Assembly: GCA_951813065.1 (NCBI GenBank)
Contig: CATOTH010000001.1
Location: 558,001 to 622,000, forward strand
DNA length: 64,000 nt
From: an uncultured Bryobacterales bacterium
GTDB taxonomy: Bacteria; Acidobacteriota; Terriglobia; Bryobacterales; UBA6623
Reading direction: 5' to 3'
Shown here: one piece after another, positions 18,528 to 27,283 of the stretch
Numbering within the stretch: position 1 is the stretch's first letter
Layout: every line of letters starts with the position of its first letter
The notes under the pieces: model-generated
What the model was told of the DNA's origin: nothing
Databases searched by the model: none
The model's input: only the letters and a program-made list of their open reading frames with translations
Program-made: the position numbers and the translations under genes

Positions 18528-21011
18528 GTGCTTGGCGATATCCAAATCGCAATCCGGTCGCTCCGCAAGAATCCCACCTTCCTCGCGCTAGCGGTGTTGA
18601 TTCTCGCATTGGGAGTGGGCGCCAACACGGCGGTATTCAGTCTCTTCGAAGCGCTCGTACTCCGCAGCCTGCCGGTTGAACAACCGGGTGAACTAGCGGT
18701 GCTGGGGCCGGGGGCGCTCGGGATCATCAGCAAGAGCGATTTTCCGCAGGACAGCGTTTTTTCGTTCTCCCAATATCAGGCGTTGAACCGTGACAACAAG
18801 GGCGTTCTAGCCGCTGTGGCGGCGGTGCCGACGGTCCAAACAACGGTCTATTGGGGTGATGAGGGAGCCGCCGGCGACCGCTCCCAGCGCGCTTCGTGCA
18901 CATTGGTCACGGGGTCGTACTTTCCTTTGCTGCGCATACGCCCCTACCGCGGCCGCCTGCTCGAGCCAGGCGACGAAACAGCTCCAGAGGCAAACCCCGT
19001 TGCCGTTGTGAGCTATGCCTTCTGGGCGGGTCGCTTGGGATCTGCCGCAAACACCGTAGGGTCAACGATTCGGCTCCAGAACGCGCCGTACACAATCGTT
19101 GGAATCGCAGACCCGGCGTTCCGCGGCCACGTGATGGAATCCAGAACAGATATTTGGGTCCCGATTTCAATGCAGGCGAGCGTCACGCGCACTCCATCGA
19201 AGCTTGAACCGACGACGCCGGCGGAAACCTACTGGCTCAACATCTTGATGCGCATCAAGCCGGGTGTCACGTTCGGGCGGGCGGAGCAAGCAATCAACGC
19301 TCGAATGCAGGAGATTTTCCTTGAGCAAGCAGGTCCGGGCATTGCTGACGACCACAGGCAGAATCTCAATGAGATCCAAGTTCCGCTGAGCCCCATGGGG
19401 CGGGGCCTCTCCCGATTGCGAGCATCAGCCCAGAGGCCGCTTGGCTTGCTTTGGGCCGCAACGGCTCTGGTCTTGCTGATCGCTTGCGGCAATCTTGGAA
19501 TTCTCGTACTCGCACGGGCCACCGAGCGGCAACACGAATTCGGGGTCCGCGGCGCGCTTGGGGCCGGTCGGTTCGACCTACTACGCCCACTGCTCGCTGA
19601 GAGCATCGTACTGGCAGCTTTGGGCACAGCGCTAGGCTACGCATTGGCGCACTGGTTGCTTCCGATCATGCAGCAATCGTTTGAAGCGGTGCGGGGCTCC
19701 CAGACGCTGGACGCCCGCCTTGAATGGCCGGAGCTTACGTTCGCATCTGGAATCGGAGTGCTGACTATCTTCCTATTTGGGCTTGCCCCCGCTGCCCGGG
19801 CGACCCAGGGAGCCGTGGCAGATACCTTGCGGGCTGGAGGCTCTTGGGCGACCGCAGGACGCAGGGCGGCGAGGTCGAGAGCACTGCTCGTTGCTGGTCA
19901 GTGTGCGCTGGCACTCGTCCTGTTAACTACAGCAGGGCTGTTCCTGCGAACACTGGCAGAACTCCGGGGCGCGGACCTTGGAGTTGACGCGGAAAACGTG
20001 ATTGGAATCTCGATTGATCCGCGAGGCGGAGGGTTCCGGCCGGAGAGCCAACCATCGATGCGCCGCCGAATCCTGGAACGAGTCGAGACGCTTCCTGGCG
20101 TGCAGGCAGCTGCCTTCACCGGTTCCCTGCCCCTCGAGCGCAACTTCGCAATGAGAACAGTCTTCGTATCGGGCTACACACCAGCCGAGGACGAGGACAT
20201 GGGCGTCATTCATATTTGGGCCTCTCCGAATTACTTCGATGCACTCGGAATTCAGCTCCTGCAGGGTCGCGTGCCCGGCTACGGTGACCGAGACCAAGTG
20301 GTCGTGAACCAAGCGTTCGCCGCCAGGTTTTTCCCAAATGGCTCGGCGTTGGAAGGCGTGCTGGGAGGAAACACTCGGATCGTGGGCGTAGCTGCAGACG
20401 TTCGCCACCGCAGCCTGAGAGACGATCCCCCTCCCCTGGTCTACCAATCGACGGCAGACTACAACGGGTTCGTAGAGACACTCGCAGTGCGGACGTCGGG
20501 AACCGGGGAGAGCACGGCCAATGCGATCCGCTCGGCGGTACGGGAGATTGTGCCGGGCATGCCGATAGAGCGCAGCCACAAGACAGTTGAATCGTTCTTG
20601 GAGCAGACAATCGCTCTGGAGTTGATGCTAGCCAGACTGGTAGGTGCATTTGCCGTCGTGGCGCTGATGCTGTCTGCCCTAGGCTTGTTCGCGATTCTCA
20701 GCCACATGGTGCGGTCTCGGACGACCGAGATTGGCGTCCGCATGGCGTTCGGCTCGACCGGGAGGCGGGCAAGCACACTGATTTTCTGTGGTGCCGCAAC
20801 ACCGCTGGCGTGCGGGTCATTGGTGGGCCTGGCTGGTGCCGCAGCCGCTGGACGGCTGGTGTCGGGAATGCTGTATGAAGTGCGGCCCTTCGAATGGGAG
20901 GTCGTGACTTGGGCTGGTGTCGCATTGACACTCTTCGCCTTCATGGCCTCCGTCGTGCCCGCCGTACGGGCCTCTCGAATCAGTCCAGCCGAGGCATTGC
21001 GGCACGATTGA
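18528..21011 (+). CDS. ADOP-type ABC permease (two MacB_PCD/FtsX modules)
   Basis: The 827-residue membrane protein starts at GTG 18528. It opens with 'DIQIAIRSLRKNPTFLALAV', the N-terminal signature of acidobacterial duplicated orphan permeases, followed by TM1 and 'GANTAVFSLFEALVLRSLP'. It has two repeats of a periplasmic MacB core plus an FtsX-like three-helix unit: helices near 300-420, a repeat start near 445 ('RSRALLVAGQCALALVLL'), and final helices near 690-815 ending 'RASRISPAEALRHD'. No ABC ATPase gene is nearby, as is usual for this family. The 18528-20930 core holds no frameshift. Probable roles are lipoprotein or peptide extrusion or envelope stress response; no substrate is known. 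Confidence 0.92.
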   Translation: MLGDIQIAIRSLRKNPTFLALAVLILALGVGANTAVFSLFEALVLRSLPVEQPGELAVLGPGALGIISKSDFPQDSVFSFSQYQALNRDNKGVLAAVAAVPTVQTTVYWGDEGAAGDRSQRASCTLVTGSYFPLLRIRPYRGRLLEPGDETAPEANPVAVVSYAFWAGRLGSAANTVGSTIRLQNAPYTIVGIADPAFRGHVMESRTDIWVPISMQASVTRTPSKLEPTTPAETYWLNILMRIKPGVTFGRAEQAINARMQEIFLEQAGPGIADDHRQNLNEIQVPLSPMGRGLSRLRASAQRPLGLLWAATALVLLIACGNLGILVLARATERQHEFGVRGALGAGRFDLLRPLLAESIVLAALGTALGYALAHWLLPIMQQSFEAVRGSQTLDARLEWPELTFASGIGVLTIFLFGLAPAARATQGAVADTLRAGGSWATAGRRAARSRALLVAGQCALALVLLTTAGLFLRTLAELRGADLGVDAENVIGISIDPRGGGFRPESQPSMRRRILERVETLPGVQAAAFTGSLPLERNFAMRTVFVSGYTPAEDEDMGVIHIWASPNYFDALGIQLLQGRVPGYGDRDQVVVNQAFAARFFPNGSALEGVLGGNTRIVGVAADVRHRSLRDDPPPLVYQSTADYNGFVETLAVRTSGTGESTANAIRSAVREIVPGMPIERSHKTVESFLEQTIALELMLARLVGAFAVVALMLSALGLFAILSHMVRSRTTEIGVRMAFGSTGRRASTLIFCGAATPLACGSLVGLAGAAAAGRLVSGMLYEVRPFEWEVVTWAGVALTLFAFMASVVPAVRASRISPAEALRHD

Positions 21012-21353
21012 TCACCTTCAGTGAGCAACCGCTTGTGCTTGCATCAAGGCGAGCACATCAGATTGTCGAGAAGTTGCGGAGATGCGCTACAGGCAGTCCA
21101 TGATGCGACCGCACGCGTGGAACCGCGGTGCAGTACCGAGAGGAATCCTCAGCGTCTCGGACCTGATCCCCAACCTCATGCCGATGGCACTCGCGAGCCT
21201 GGCGGCATTCCCGGATCGGCTGGGCACGCGAGGATTTTCCGCACGGACTGACCGCCAGTCTCGTACCTTGCCCGAAACGGACGGGGGCTCGTCTCGAATC
21301 CCAAGAGTCTTGAATCCTCCACGACGGAGCGCGTGGGCGCCGGACTACACTGA
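21012..21353. other. Intergenic region, no gene seen
   Basis: These 342 nt lie between the ADOP permease and the TPM gene, both on the plus strand. Short frames here are not supported by any motif. The downstream part presumably carries the promoter of the TPM-NTase-LemA genes. Confidence 0.4.
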
Positions 21354-22172
21354 ATGCAGCCCCTTATGAGCGCCTTGTCCCGTCATGGTCCGAAACGGCG
21401 CACCTCCAAGTGGTCCAGGTTCGCCCTCTGCACGATCCTTTCGGCCGTAGTCCTTGCTTCTCTCGGCGGACAAGAGCCGCTTCCGAGTCCGACCGGATTC
21501 ATCAACGACTACGTGGGCGTGCTCGATGAACGAGTACGAGCCAATCTCGAGGCGTTGGCACGGGAGTTGCAAGCCAAGACGGGCGCGGAAGTCGCCGTGG
21601 CCGTGCTTGAGTCGCTGGGCAACGAATCGCTTGAGGACTACTCGAACCGCGTCGCTGAGCACTGGGGTGTTGGAGATCAAGGTGATCGGGGCGTCCTGCT
21701 GCTGCTAGCCGTCGAAAAACGCATGTTGAGGATCGAAGTCGGGTACGGCCTGGAGGGCGTCATTCCGGACGGTGCCGCTGGCGAAATCCGGGACGGCATG
21801 ACTCCCTATCTGCGGCGAAACAACTACAACGGTGCCATCGCATTTGGCGTGACTACAATTGCCACCGCCGTTGCCAGGGATTCGGGCGTCACGCTTTCCG
21901 GCCAACCTGCGCGCCCCTCCGGCTCGGGGCGACAGCGGGACCGCGGCTCGGGTGGCTGGTTGCGCTTGCTCTTTTTCGCGCCATTCCTGTTCATGCGTCG
22001 GCGAACAATCGGGGGCGGATGGCTGGGCGGACCGATGACTACTGCCTGGATGCTCGGCGGGATGACCCGCGGAATGGCGGGCGGATATGCTGGAAGAGGT
22101 CTCGGAAGCGGCGGCTTTGGCGGCTTCGGAGGCGGTGGTTTCGGGGGCGGCGGAGCCTCCGGGAGTTGGTAA
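21354..22172 (+). CDS. TPM domain-containing protein (YgcG family)
   Basis: The protein has 272 residues. An N-terminal hydrophobic stretch (about 24-39, 'FALCTILSAVVLASLGG') should export or anchor it. The TPM domain covers about 47-175, starting 'GFINDYVGVLDERVRANLE' and including 'GAEVAVAVLESL', 'WGVGDQGDRGVLLLLAVE', 'RMLRIEVGYGLEGVIPDG' and 'NNYNGAIAFGV'. A basic/hydrophobic segment (LRLLFFAPFLFMRRR, about 200-214) and a Gly-rich tail of GGFGGFGGGG type follow, as in YgcG homologues. ATG 21354 and ATG 21366 are both possible starts. The family is linked to membrane-protein maintenance and often sits beside lemA. Here a nucleotidyltransferase gene (8-nt gap) stands between the two, suggesting one transcript. 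Confidence 0.88.
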   Translation: MQPLMSALSRHGPKRRTSKWSRFALCTILSAVVLASLGGQEPLPSPTGFINDYVGVLDERVRANLEALARELQAKTGAEVAVAVLESLGNESLEDYSNRVAEHWGVGDQGDRGVLLLLAVEKRMLRIEVGYGLEGVIPDGAAGEIRDGMTPYLRRNNYNGAIAFGVTTIATAVARDSGVTLSGQPARPSGSGRQRDRGSGGWLRLLFFAPFLFMRRRTIGGGWLGGPMTTAWMLGGMTRGMAGGYAGRGLGSGGFGGFGGGGFGGGGASGSW

Positions 22173-22180
22173 ACCGGACA

Positions 22181-22921
22181 ATGCTGGATACAGAAAAACT
22201 GCTCGACGAACTGGTCCGGCGTCTTTCCGAGGCCCTCGGAGATGACTTGGTCAGCGTAGTGCTCTACGGCTCTGCCGCAGCCGATGATTTCCAGGAACGG
22301 GTCTCGGACCTCAACGTCCTCGCTGTGCTCTCGGAAATCGGCGAGCGGCAACTGGACCAGGCCTATGGGCCCGTCAACTGGTGGCTGAACAGGAAGCAAC
22401 CAGCACCCATCCTGCTTTCCGTGGAAGAAATCCGAAACGCCAGTGATGCTTTCGCGATCGAATTCCTCGATATTCGCACGGCTTACCGCATCATGCACGG
22501 GGAGGATCTCGTAGAGTCCATCGAAGTTGATAGCGCCCACCACCGCCATCAGGTCGAACACGAGATCCGCTCGCTGCTACTACGGCTTCGGGAGCGTTAC
22601 CTTGGCCTGCAAAGGGACAGCCAGGCGCTTCGCGGCCTGCTGAAGGACTCTTTGCCGAGCTTCAGCACGCTCTTCCGGCATGCGCTGATCCTGGATGGCC
22701 GCAAGACGGCCGTGAAGAAGCACGAGGTGTTCCAGCAAGCGGCGGAAGCATTTGGGATTTCCCCGGAACCGTTCGAGGCGGTCCTGGCGTTGCGGCAAGG
22801 ATCCAAGCGCGTCACCAACGCCGAGGTCCGGCCCTTGTTCCTCACTTACCTCCAGGAAATCACCAAGGTGGCCGGTCACGTCGATCGCATCGACAAGGAA
22901 GAAACAGGAGCGGGGGAATGA
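22181..22921 (+). CDS. Nucleotidyltransferase-fold protein between TPM and LemA genes
   Basis: From ATG 22181 the protein has 246 residues. The frame is open back to 22019, but that part only overlaps the TPM gene. Residues about 24-52 form the Pol-beta/MNT nucleotidyltransferase core: 'VVLYGSAAADDF' (G30-S31) followed by 'RVSDLNVLAVL'. The usual second metal Asp is Asn here (D43-x-N45). That may mean reduced or no catalysis, although some annotated relatives also carry SDxN. The rest is mainly helical, with a long Arg/Leu helix near 128-155 and a C-terminal helical bundle. It starts 8 nt after the TPM gene and ends 61 nt before lemA, so the three are probably cotranscribed. The target is unknown. 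Confidence 0.75.
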   Translation: MLDTEKLLDELVRRLSEALGDDLVSVVLYGSAAADDFQERVSDLNVLAVLSEIGERQLDQAYGPVNWWLNRKQPAPILLSVEEIRNASDAFAIEFLDIRTAYRIMHGEDLVESIEVDSAHHRHQVEHEIRSLLLRLRERYLGLQRDSQALRGLLKDSLPSFSTLFRHALILDGRKTAVKKHEVFQQAAEAFGISPEPFEAVLALRQGSKRVTNAEVRPLFLTYLQEITKVAGHVDRIDKEETGAGE

Positions 22922-22982
22922 CTGTGTTATCAAGAGGAATCCGGTTCCCGCGCTTGCGGCCCCGCGGAGAAATGAGACTCTC

Positions 22983-23564
22983 ATGAAATACGCACTCATA
23001 GCGATCGGCTCGCTGCTCCTGCTCGCGCTGATATTTGGGGGCTGGCTCACCGGGCAGTACAACTCCATGGTCGGCCTGCAGGAGAACATCCGCGGTTCAT
23101 GGGCGCAGGTCGACAACGTCATCCAGCGGCGCGCCGATTTGATCCCCAATCTCGTCAACACGGTCAAGGGTTTCGCGGCCCAGGAACAGGAAGTGATCGG
23201 GCGGGTAACTGAAGCTCGCGCCGCCCTGGGCGGTGCACGGACACCGTCGGAACGCATTGCCGCCAACGACATGCTAGGCGGGGCGTTGTCACGGCTGCTC
23301 GTGGTGGTCGAGAACTATCCAGATCTCAAGTCCAGCCAGAACTTCATCAGGCTGCAGGACGAATTGGCTGGAACGGAGAACCGGATCGCCGTCGAGCGAC
23401 GCAAGTACAACGCGGCAGTCCAGGCATACAACACCTTGATTGCACAGTTTCCAGCCAACTTCGTCGCCTCAATGACAGGATTCGTGCGAGAGGACGCCTA
23501 CTTCGAGACCGACGAGTCAAATCGCGAAGCTCCCCCGACGGTCGATTTCGGCACGGACGGCTGA
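22983..23564 (+). CDS. lemA: LemA family protein
   Basis: The protein has 193 residues from ATG 22983; the longer open frame starting at 22752 only shadows the upstream gene. It has an N-terminal membrane helix (residues 4-24, 'ALIAIGSLLLLALIFGGWL') and the conserved LemA helices: 'YNSMVGLQENIRGSWAQVD', 'VIQRRADLIPNLVNTVKGFA', 'LLVVVENYPDLKSSQNF' and 'LQDELAGTENRIAVERR'. It ends with 'YNTLIAQFP' and a short acidic tail. Length and topology are normal. LemA proteins are membrane-anchored and of unsettled function, and they frequently occur with TPM/YgcG proteins, as they do here. Confidence 0.95.
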   Translation: MKYALIAIGSLLLLALIFGGWLTGQYNSMVGLQENIRGSWAQVDNVIQRRADLIPNLVNTVKGFAAQEQEVIGRVTEARAALGGARTPSERIAANDMLGGALSRLLVVVENYPDLKSSQNFIRLQDELAGTENRIAVERRKYNAAVQAYNTLIAQFPANFVASMTGFVREDAYFETDESNREAPPTVDFGTDG

Positions 23565-23687
23565 GCCAGCGGCATCTCCGAGCACGACAGCAAGCTTCGG
23601 ACATCTTCGGCCCTTGTAGGGGCTCCGCTACCGCATGTTCGACATAGCCCGCCGCAAGTGATGTTGCGGCCCTGCCAGAGAAAGACC

Positions 23688-24365
23688 CTATCCTGAATGC
23701 CCTGCGATACGGCACGGCATCCAGTTTCGCGTCCAGTGCCTGTCTGTCTGCACATGACCGATGCGAACGCTCTTGCAGACGTTGTCGGAGAATTCTTCTG
23801 ACGGAAATCCGCGAGCCAACCGTAACACGATACCCTCCCGCGGGCCGCCGAGAAAGGATGGTTCGCGGTGGGCCTGTTCAATAAACGTCCTTACTTCGGC
23901 GACGGAGCCGAAGCACCCCTTGAACAGCACGGGGACGATCGGAATCTGTTTGGACTTTGCGTACGACTCGAGGTCACTGAAAGCCGAGAATCGGCCATCG
24001 CCGTCCCTTAGCGCAAAGGCATAAAAGGTTTCCTGCTCCTCCACGGGATCGTACGTGATGCTGTGGACTCCGTAGATGTCCTCGCCATAAAGATAGACCT
24101 CGGGCTCCGTCACCTTCCAGGCATGATGCTTCTTGACCATCGCCATCCATTTGCCGGCGGAGGGTGCCGACACGCTACGCCCATAGGATCTGCCCGCGTG
24201 CAGGAGTGTGTTGCTTCCATCGAGCTTCTCGGTCACGACGACTGCATCCCCCACGAATCGCCCCGGATTGGCATGCACATCGTCCTCCCGACAGGTCGCC
24301 GGAGACCAGGGCCAATACGGCGTGGCTGGATACTTGGCACGAGAAGGAAGACTCTTCATGTTCAT
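23688..24365 (-). CDS. RNA ligase family protein (Rnl2/DRB0094-like nucleotidyltransferase)
   Basis: This is a 225-residue covalent nucleotidyltransferase. Motif I is 'VVVTEKLDGSN', with the adenylated Lys at K47 (KLDG). 'LYGEDIYGVHSITY' (92-105) matches the motif III region. 'REGIVLRL' (177-184) is motif IV, with Glu178. 'NVCKSVRIGHVQ' (195-206) is motif V, with Lys198. All residues needed for adenylyl transfer are visible. The C-terminus after about 208 looks short for the family and could be trimmed. ATG 24365 or ATG 24359 may be used; neither has a strong ribosome-binding site. Such enzymes seal nicked or cleaved RNA. The adjacent upstream gene on the same strand is a broken AAA ATPase, so a former RNA-repair or defence pair is possible. 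Confidence 0.85.
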   Translation of the reverse strand: MNMKSLPSRAKYPATPYWPWSPATCREDDVHANPGRFVGDAVVVTEKLDGSNTLLHAGRSYGRSVSAPSAGKWMAMVKKHHAWKVTEPEVYLYGEDIYGVHSITYDPVEEQETFYAFALRDGDGRFSAFSDLESYAKSKQIPIVPVLFKGCFGSVAEVRTFIEQAHREPSFLGGPREGIVLRLARGFPSEEFSDNVCKSVRIGHVQTDRHWTRNWMPCRIAGHSG

Positions 24366-24417
24366 TGCTGGAGTTGCGTAGCCCTAGAGGCGTGTTGGGA
24401 ACAGAGTTGATCCGCCT

Positions 24418-25156
24418 TCACCCCAAGCGTCTCAATTGATTCTCGCGCCTATGGTGCTCGCGTAATGGTCCGAGATAGTAGATCGAGTCCATCCGGTTCT
24501 CGTATTCCAACTCGAAATCAGCGAGGAAATCCGAATTCTTGAAGTAGCTCCGCACCTGTTTCGAAAACAGGCACGTCTTGACTGGACGGGGCAAGGGCCA
24601 AGCCCGGCCTTGAGTGCGTACGAATTGGAATCCTTGGCCAACTGCGTCAAGCTCGAAGTCCTCTTCCGAGACAGCCCGTGGTTGCAAACTGAACTCTGTA
24701 CCATCCAACCGATAAGTCAATCGGTCAGGCCAGGGACCCGCGCGCCTCAATCCGACTTCGCACTCCGTGGTGAGGCGTTCACCCCTGAACAACGATCCCT
24801 TCCCGGGGTCTCATTGGGTCCACCCCGCTCAGTGTCTTGGGGAGCGTCCACTCCAGTAGCCAGCGGATTTCGTGCATGGGCGTCATGGCCATGAACAACG
24901 TCTGTGAGAGTCCCTAAGTTCACCATGTCCGCCAGGCCGCCAAAATCGAGCACAATGCCACGGCCGGTGGCTTGCTTGGTCTGGTTAGTAACAGCAGAAA
25001 CTGGAGGAGGCTGCTATTGCCCGCGCTGTTGGTACCGAAGAACCCGGTGACCTTGCCAAGCATCAAATCGGCTTCTCGCCAAGCCTTGCAACTCTCTAGT
25101 CTCACGAGATTCAATATCTTTGTTGGTCCTTCCGAGCATTGTAGATGCGGGGCCAC
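24418..25156 (-). pseudogene. AAA family ATPase (DUF3696-type), frameshifted and truncated
   Basis: Three minus-strand fragments in different frames line up, in order, with the N-terminal half of SMC/RecF-like AAA ATPases that carry a C-terminal DUF3696. Fragment 1 (24920-25156) has 'ILNLVRLESCKAWREADL' and a P-loop 'GFFGTNSAGNSSLLQ'. Fragment 2 (24747-24953) has 'LDFGGLADMVNLGTLTDVVHG'. Fragment 3 (24418-24792) has 'FELEYENRMDSIYYLGPLR', the region before the DUF3696-side motifs. At least two frameshifts separate them. The P-loop Lys is changed to Asn (codon AAT). Everything after the 'YLGPLRE' block, including the signature and Walker B motifs, is missing. It is a dead gene just upstream of the intact RNA ligase. 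Confidence 0.8.
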
Positions 25157-25454
25157 AAATCCTACTCATCGAGGCGGCCCAGCCCACCCCCGAGGGGAAT
25201 TGAACCTTCCCGTGAGGCTGAAACGGCCGCTTCAACAGCGGCGTTCTCGGTATCGCAAGCGGGCTTCATGCCGCGGGCCCGCATCGACCCCAGCAATGAT
25301 CACCCATCATTGGGATGAATCCCGGCATCTTGGCTCACGAGGGGTGTCCTGCGTCAGTGCCTGGCCGATCCTTGGACCCACACCGCTACCGCGTGATCCG
25401 GCAACACACTGCGAGACGTCTAAGGGCGTATCATCGTATCCAACTGATACAGCC

Positions 25455-27065
25455 ATGAAATCAAGAGCACTGATACTGACGCTATTCTTGGTCGCCTTGG
25501 CGCTGGCGGCCCAGGTGAGCCGCGACGGATCGCTCAAGGTCACCGTCCGCGACGCCACGAGTGGAGAGCCCACACCGGTCCGCGTGCGACTGACGAATGC
25601 GTCTGGGAGCCCTCCCCAACTGCTCGGCGCTTCCGCCGTGACGACGTCATCATTCAAGCCGCCTCCGGAAGCCATCGCTGTGATGTGGGGCCGATCGGAC
25701 CGCGCAGACGGATACGTCCTACAACCGGACGGTTCGTTCTACGTCGACGGTTCATTCTCGGCGTCCTTGCCGGCCGGCCACTACCAGATCGAACTATCCA
25801 AGGGATACGAATACGAAGCTCAAGTCCACGAAATCGAATTGCGGGCGGGCCAGGAGATCATCCGTAGCGTGGACCTGGAGCGCTGGATCGACATGCCCGG
25901 ACGCGGCTGGTATTCCTCCGATGATCACATCCACATCCGCCGCTCCCCGCGCGACAACCCGTCGATCCTGCGTTGGATCGCGGCCGAGGACATCCACGTT
26001 GGAAACCTCTTGCAGATGGGCGACTTCTGGCACTACGTGTTCTCGCAATACGGATGGGGAGAGACAGGCCGCTACCGAGAGGGTAATACGATTCTGGCCT
26101 CGGGCCAGGAGGAACCGCGGACCCCGGAATTCGGACACACGATTTCGCTTGGAACGGATGACTTCGTGCGCTTCCAGGCTGACTACTACTCCTACGGACG
26201 CGTGTTCGATCGCGTCCATGAATTGGGAGGGATCAGCGGCTTTGCGCACCAAGGAATGTCCTTCCATGGCTATCGGGGAATGACGGTCAACGTGCTGGCA
26301 GGAAAACTCGATTTCCTGGAACTCGCCCAGTTCTGCGTTCCCAACGGCCCGATCCACACGGAACACTACTACCGCTTCCTCGATCTCGGCTTTCGCCTGA
26401 CTGCCCTTGCCGGTTCGGACTTCCCATGGTGCGGCCGGGGGGAGCGCGGCGATGCCGCGCGATTCAGTCAGATCGGGGACGCCCGCTTCTATACCTACGT
26501 CGGAAATGACTTCTCGTTCGAGAACTGGCTCTCCGCGGTCAAGGCGGGCCGCACGTTCGCGACGACCGGACCAATCATCGAACTGACGGTGAACGGCAAC
26601 TTGCCTGGCGACTCAGTGGACGTTCCCAGGGGGGCAACCTTGCAGATCACCGCAAAGGCGTTTGGCGATGGGATTCGAATCGGGTTGACCGAACTGGAGA
26701 TTGTCGGTCACGGCGAAGTGCTCAAGCGAGCTACGGGGCAAGGCGAAAGGCACCTATCCGCCGAACTCCAGTTGCCGGTCGAACGCGGGATCTGGATCGT
26801 CGCTCGCGCCGCGGCCGGCCCGGGCTTCGTCGCCCACACGACGCCAGTCTACGTTACGGTCGACGGCGGTGGATTCCACAACCCGAAGACACTTGAAGGC
26901 AATCTCGAACGCTGCAGGCGAGATTTGGCTGATCTGGAGAGGGAAATCAGAGTTCCCGGCCAGCAGCTCAACAGCGAGGCATGGCGCCACGCCGACCAGC
27001 TTCGACGTCAAATCGCGGAGACCCGCGAGATCCTGCGAACGCTGAGCACGGAGCTGGGCGGCTAG
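25455..27065 (+). CDS. CehA/McbA-like PHP-fold metallohydrolase, exported
   Basis: ATG 25455 gives 536 residues with a clean Sec signal (MKSRALILTLFLVALALAAQ). The open frame back to 24972 reads through the ATPase pseudogene and is ignored. A beta-rich front (about 28-150, 'VTVRDATSGEPTPVRVRLT') precedes the PHP part, which begins at 'WYSSDDHIHIRR' with the metal-binding HxH. Further motifs are 'GGISGFAHQGMSFHG', 'ALAGSDFPWCG' and 'AGRTFATTGPIIELTVNG'. A C-terminal helical stretch with heptad-like charge pattern (about 485-536) may be a coiled coil. It is a paralogue of 13610-15250 with the same domain order. The expected activity is metal-dependent ester, carbamate or phosphoester hydrolysis outside the cytoplasm. 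Confidence 0.82.
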   Translation: MKSRALILTLFLVALALAAQVSRDGSLKVTVRDATSGEPTPVRVRLTNASGSPPQLLGASAVTTSSFKPPPEAIAVMWGRSDRADGYVLQPDGSFYVDGSFSASLPAGHYQIELSKGYEYEAQVHEIELRAGQEIIRSVDLERWIDMPGRGWYSSDDHIHIRRSPRDNPSILRWIAAEDIHVGNLLQMGDFWHYVFSQYGWGETGRYREGNTILASGQEEPRTPEFGHTISLGTDDFVRFQADYYSYGRVFDRVHELGGISGFAHQGMSFHGYRGMTVNVLAGKLDFLELAQFCVPNGPIHTEHYYRFLDLGFRLTALAGSDFPWCGRGERGDAARFSQIGDARFYTYVGNDFSFENWLSAVKAGRTFATTGPIIELTVNGNLPGDSVDVPRGATLQITAKAFGDGIRIGLTELEIVGHGEVLKRATGQGERHLSAELQLPVERGIWIVARAAAGPGFVAHTTPVYVTVDGGGFHNPKTLEGNLERCRRDLADLEREIRVPGQQLNSEAWRHADQLRRQIAETREILRTLSTELGG

Positions 27066-27071
27066 TCCGCC
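27057..27071 (+). terminator. Short hairpin across the stop of the PHP hydrolase gene
   Basis: GGCGG at 27057-27061 and CCGCC at 27067-27071 form a five-base stem with the TAG stop codon in the loop. There is no T-run. This is weak evidence for termination; it may instead reflect only GC-rich coding sequence. Confidence 0.2.
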
Positions 27072-27283
27072 GCCTCCGAGCTCATGTGAACGCGGACGAG
27101 ATCAATCTGCGGTTGGTGGATTCTCAGAACAACGGACAGGGCCGGATGGATCAGGAGGAGCGTTCAGTCAGCGACGCGTACCGGTAGCGCGGTTCGCAAG
27201 GAGGGCGCCGGTCCAGACGGCGACGAACCGGTCCGGGCTTCCATTCCGGAGTCCGTGATGCAACCATAGACAGGTATCAGCCC

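Noticed and set aside
24972..25454. 161-residue N-terminal extension of the PHP hydrolase frame
   Set aside because: It reads across the ATPase pseudogene and intergenic DNA; a perfect signal peptide starts at ATG 25455.
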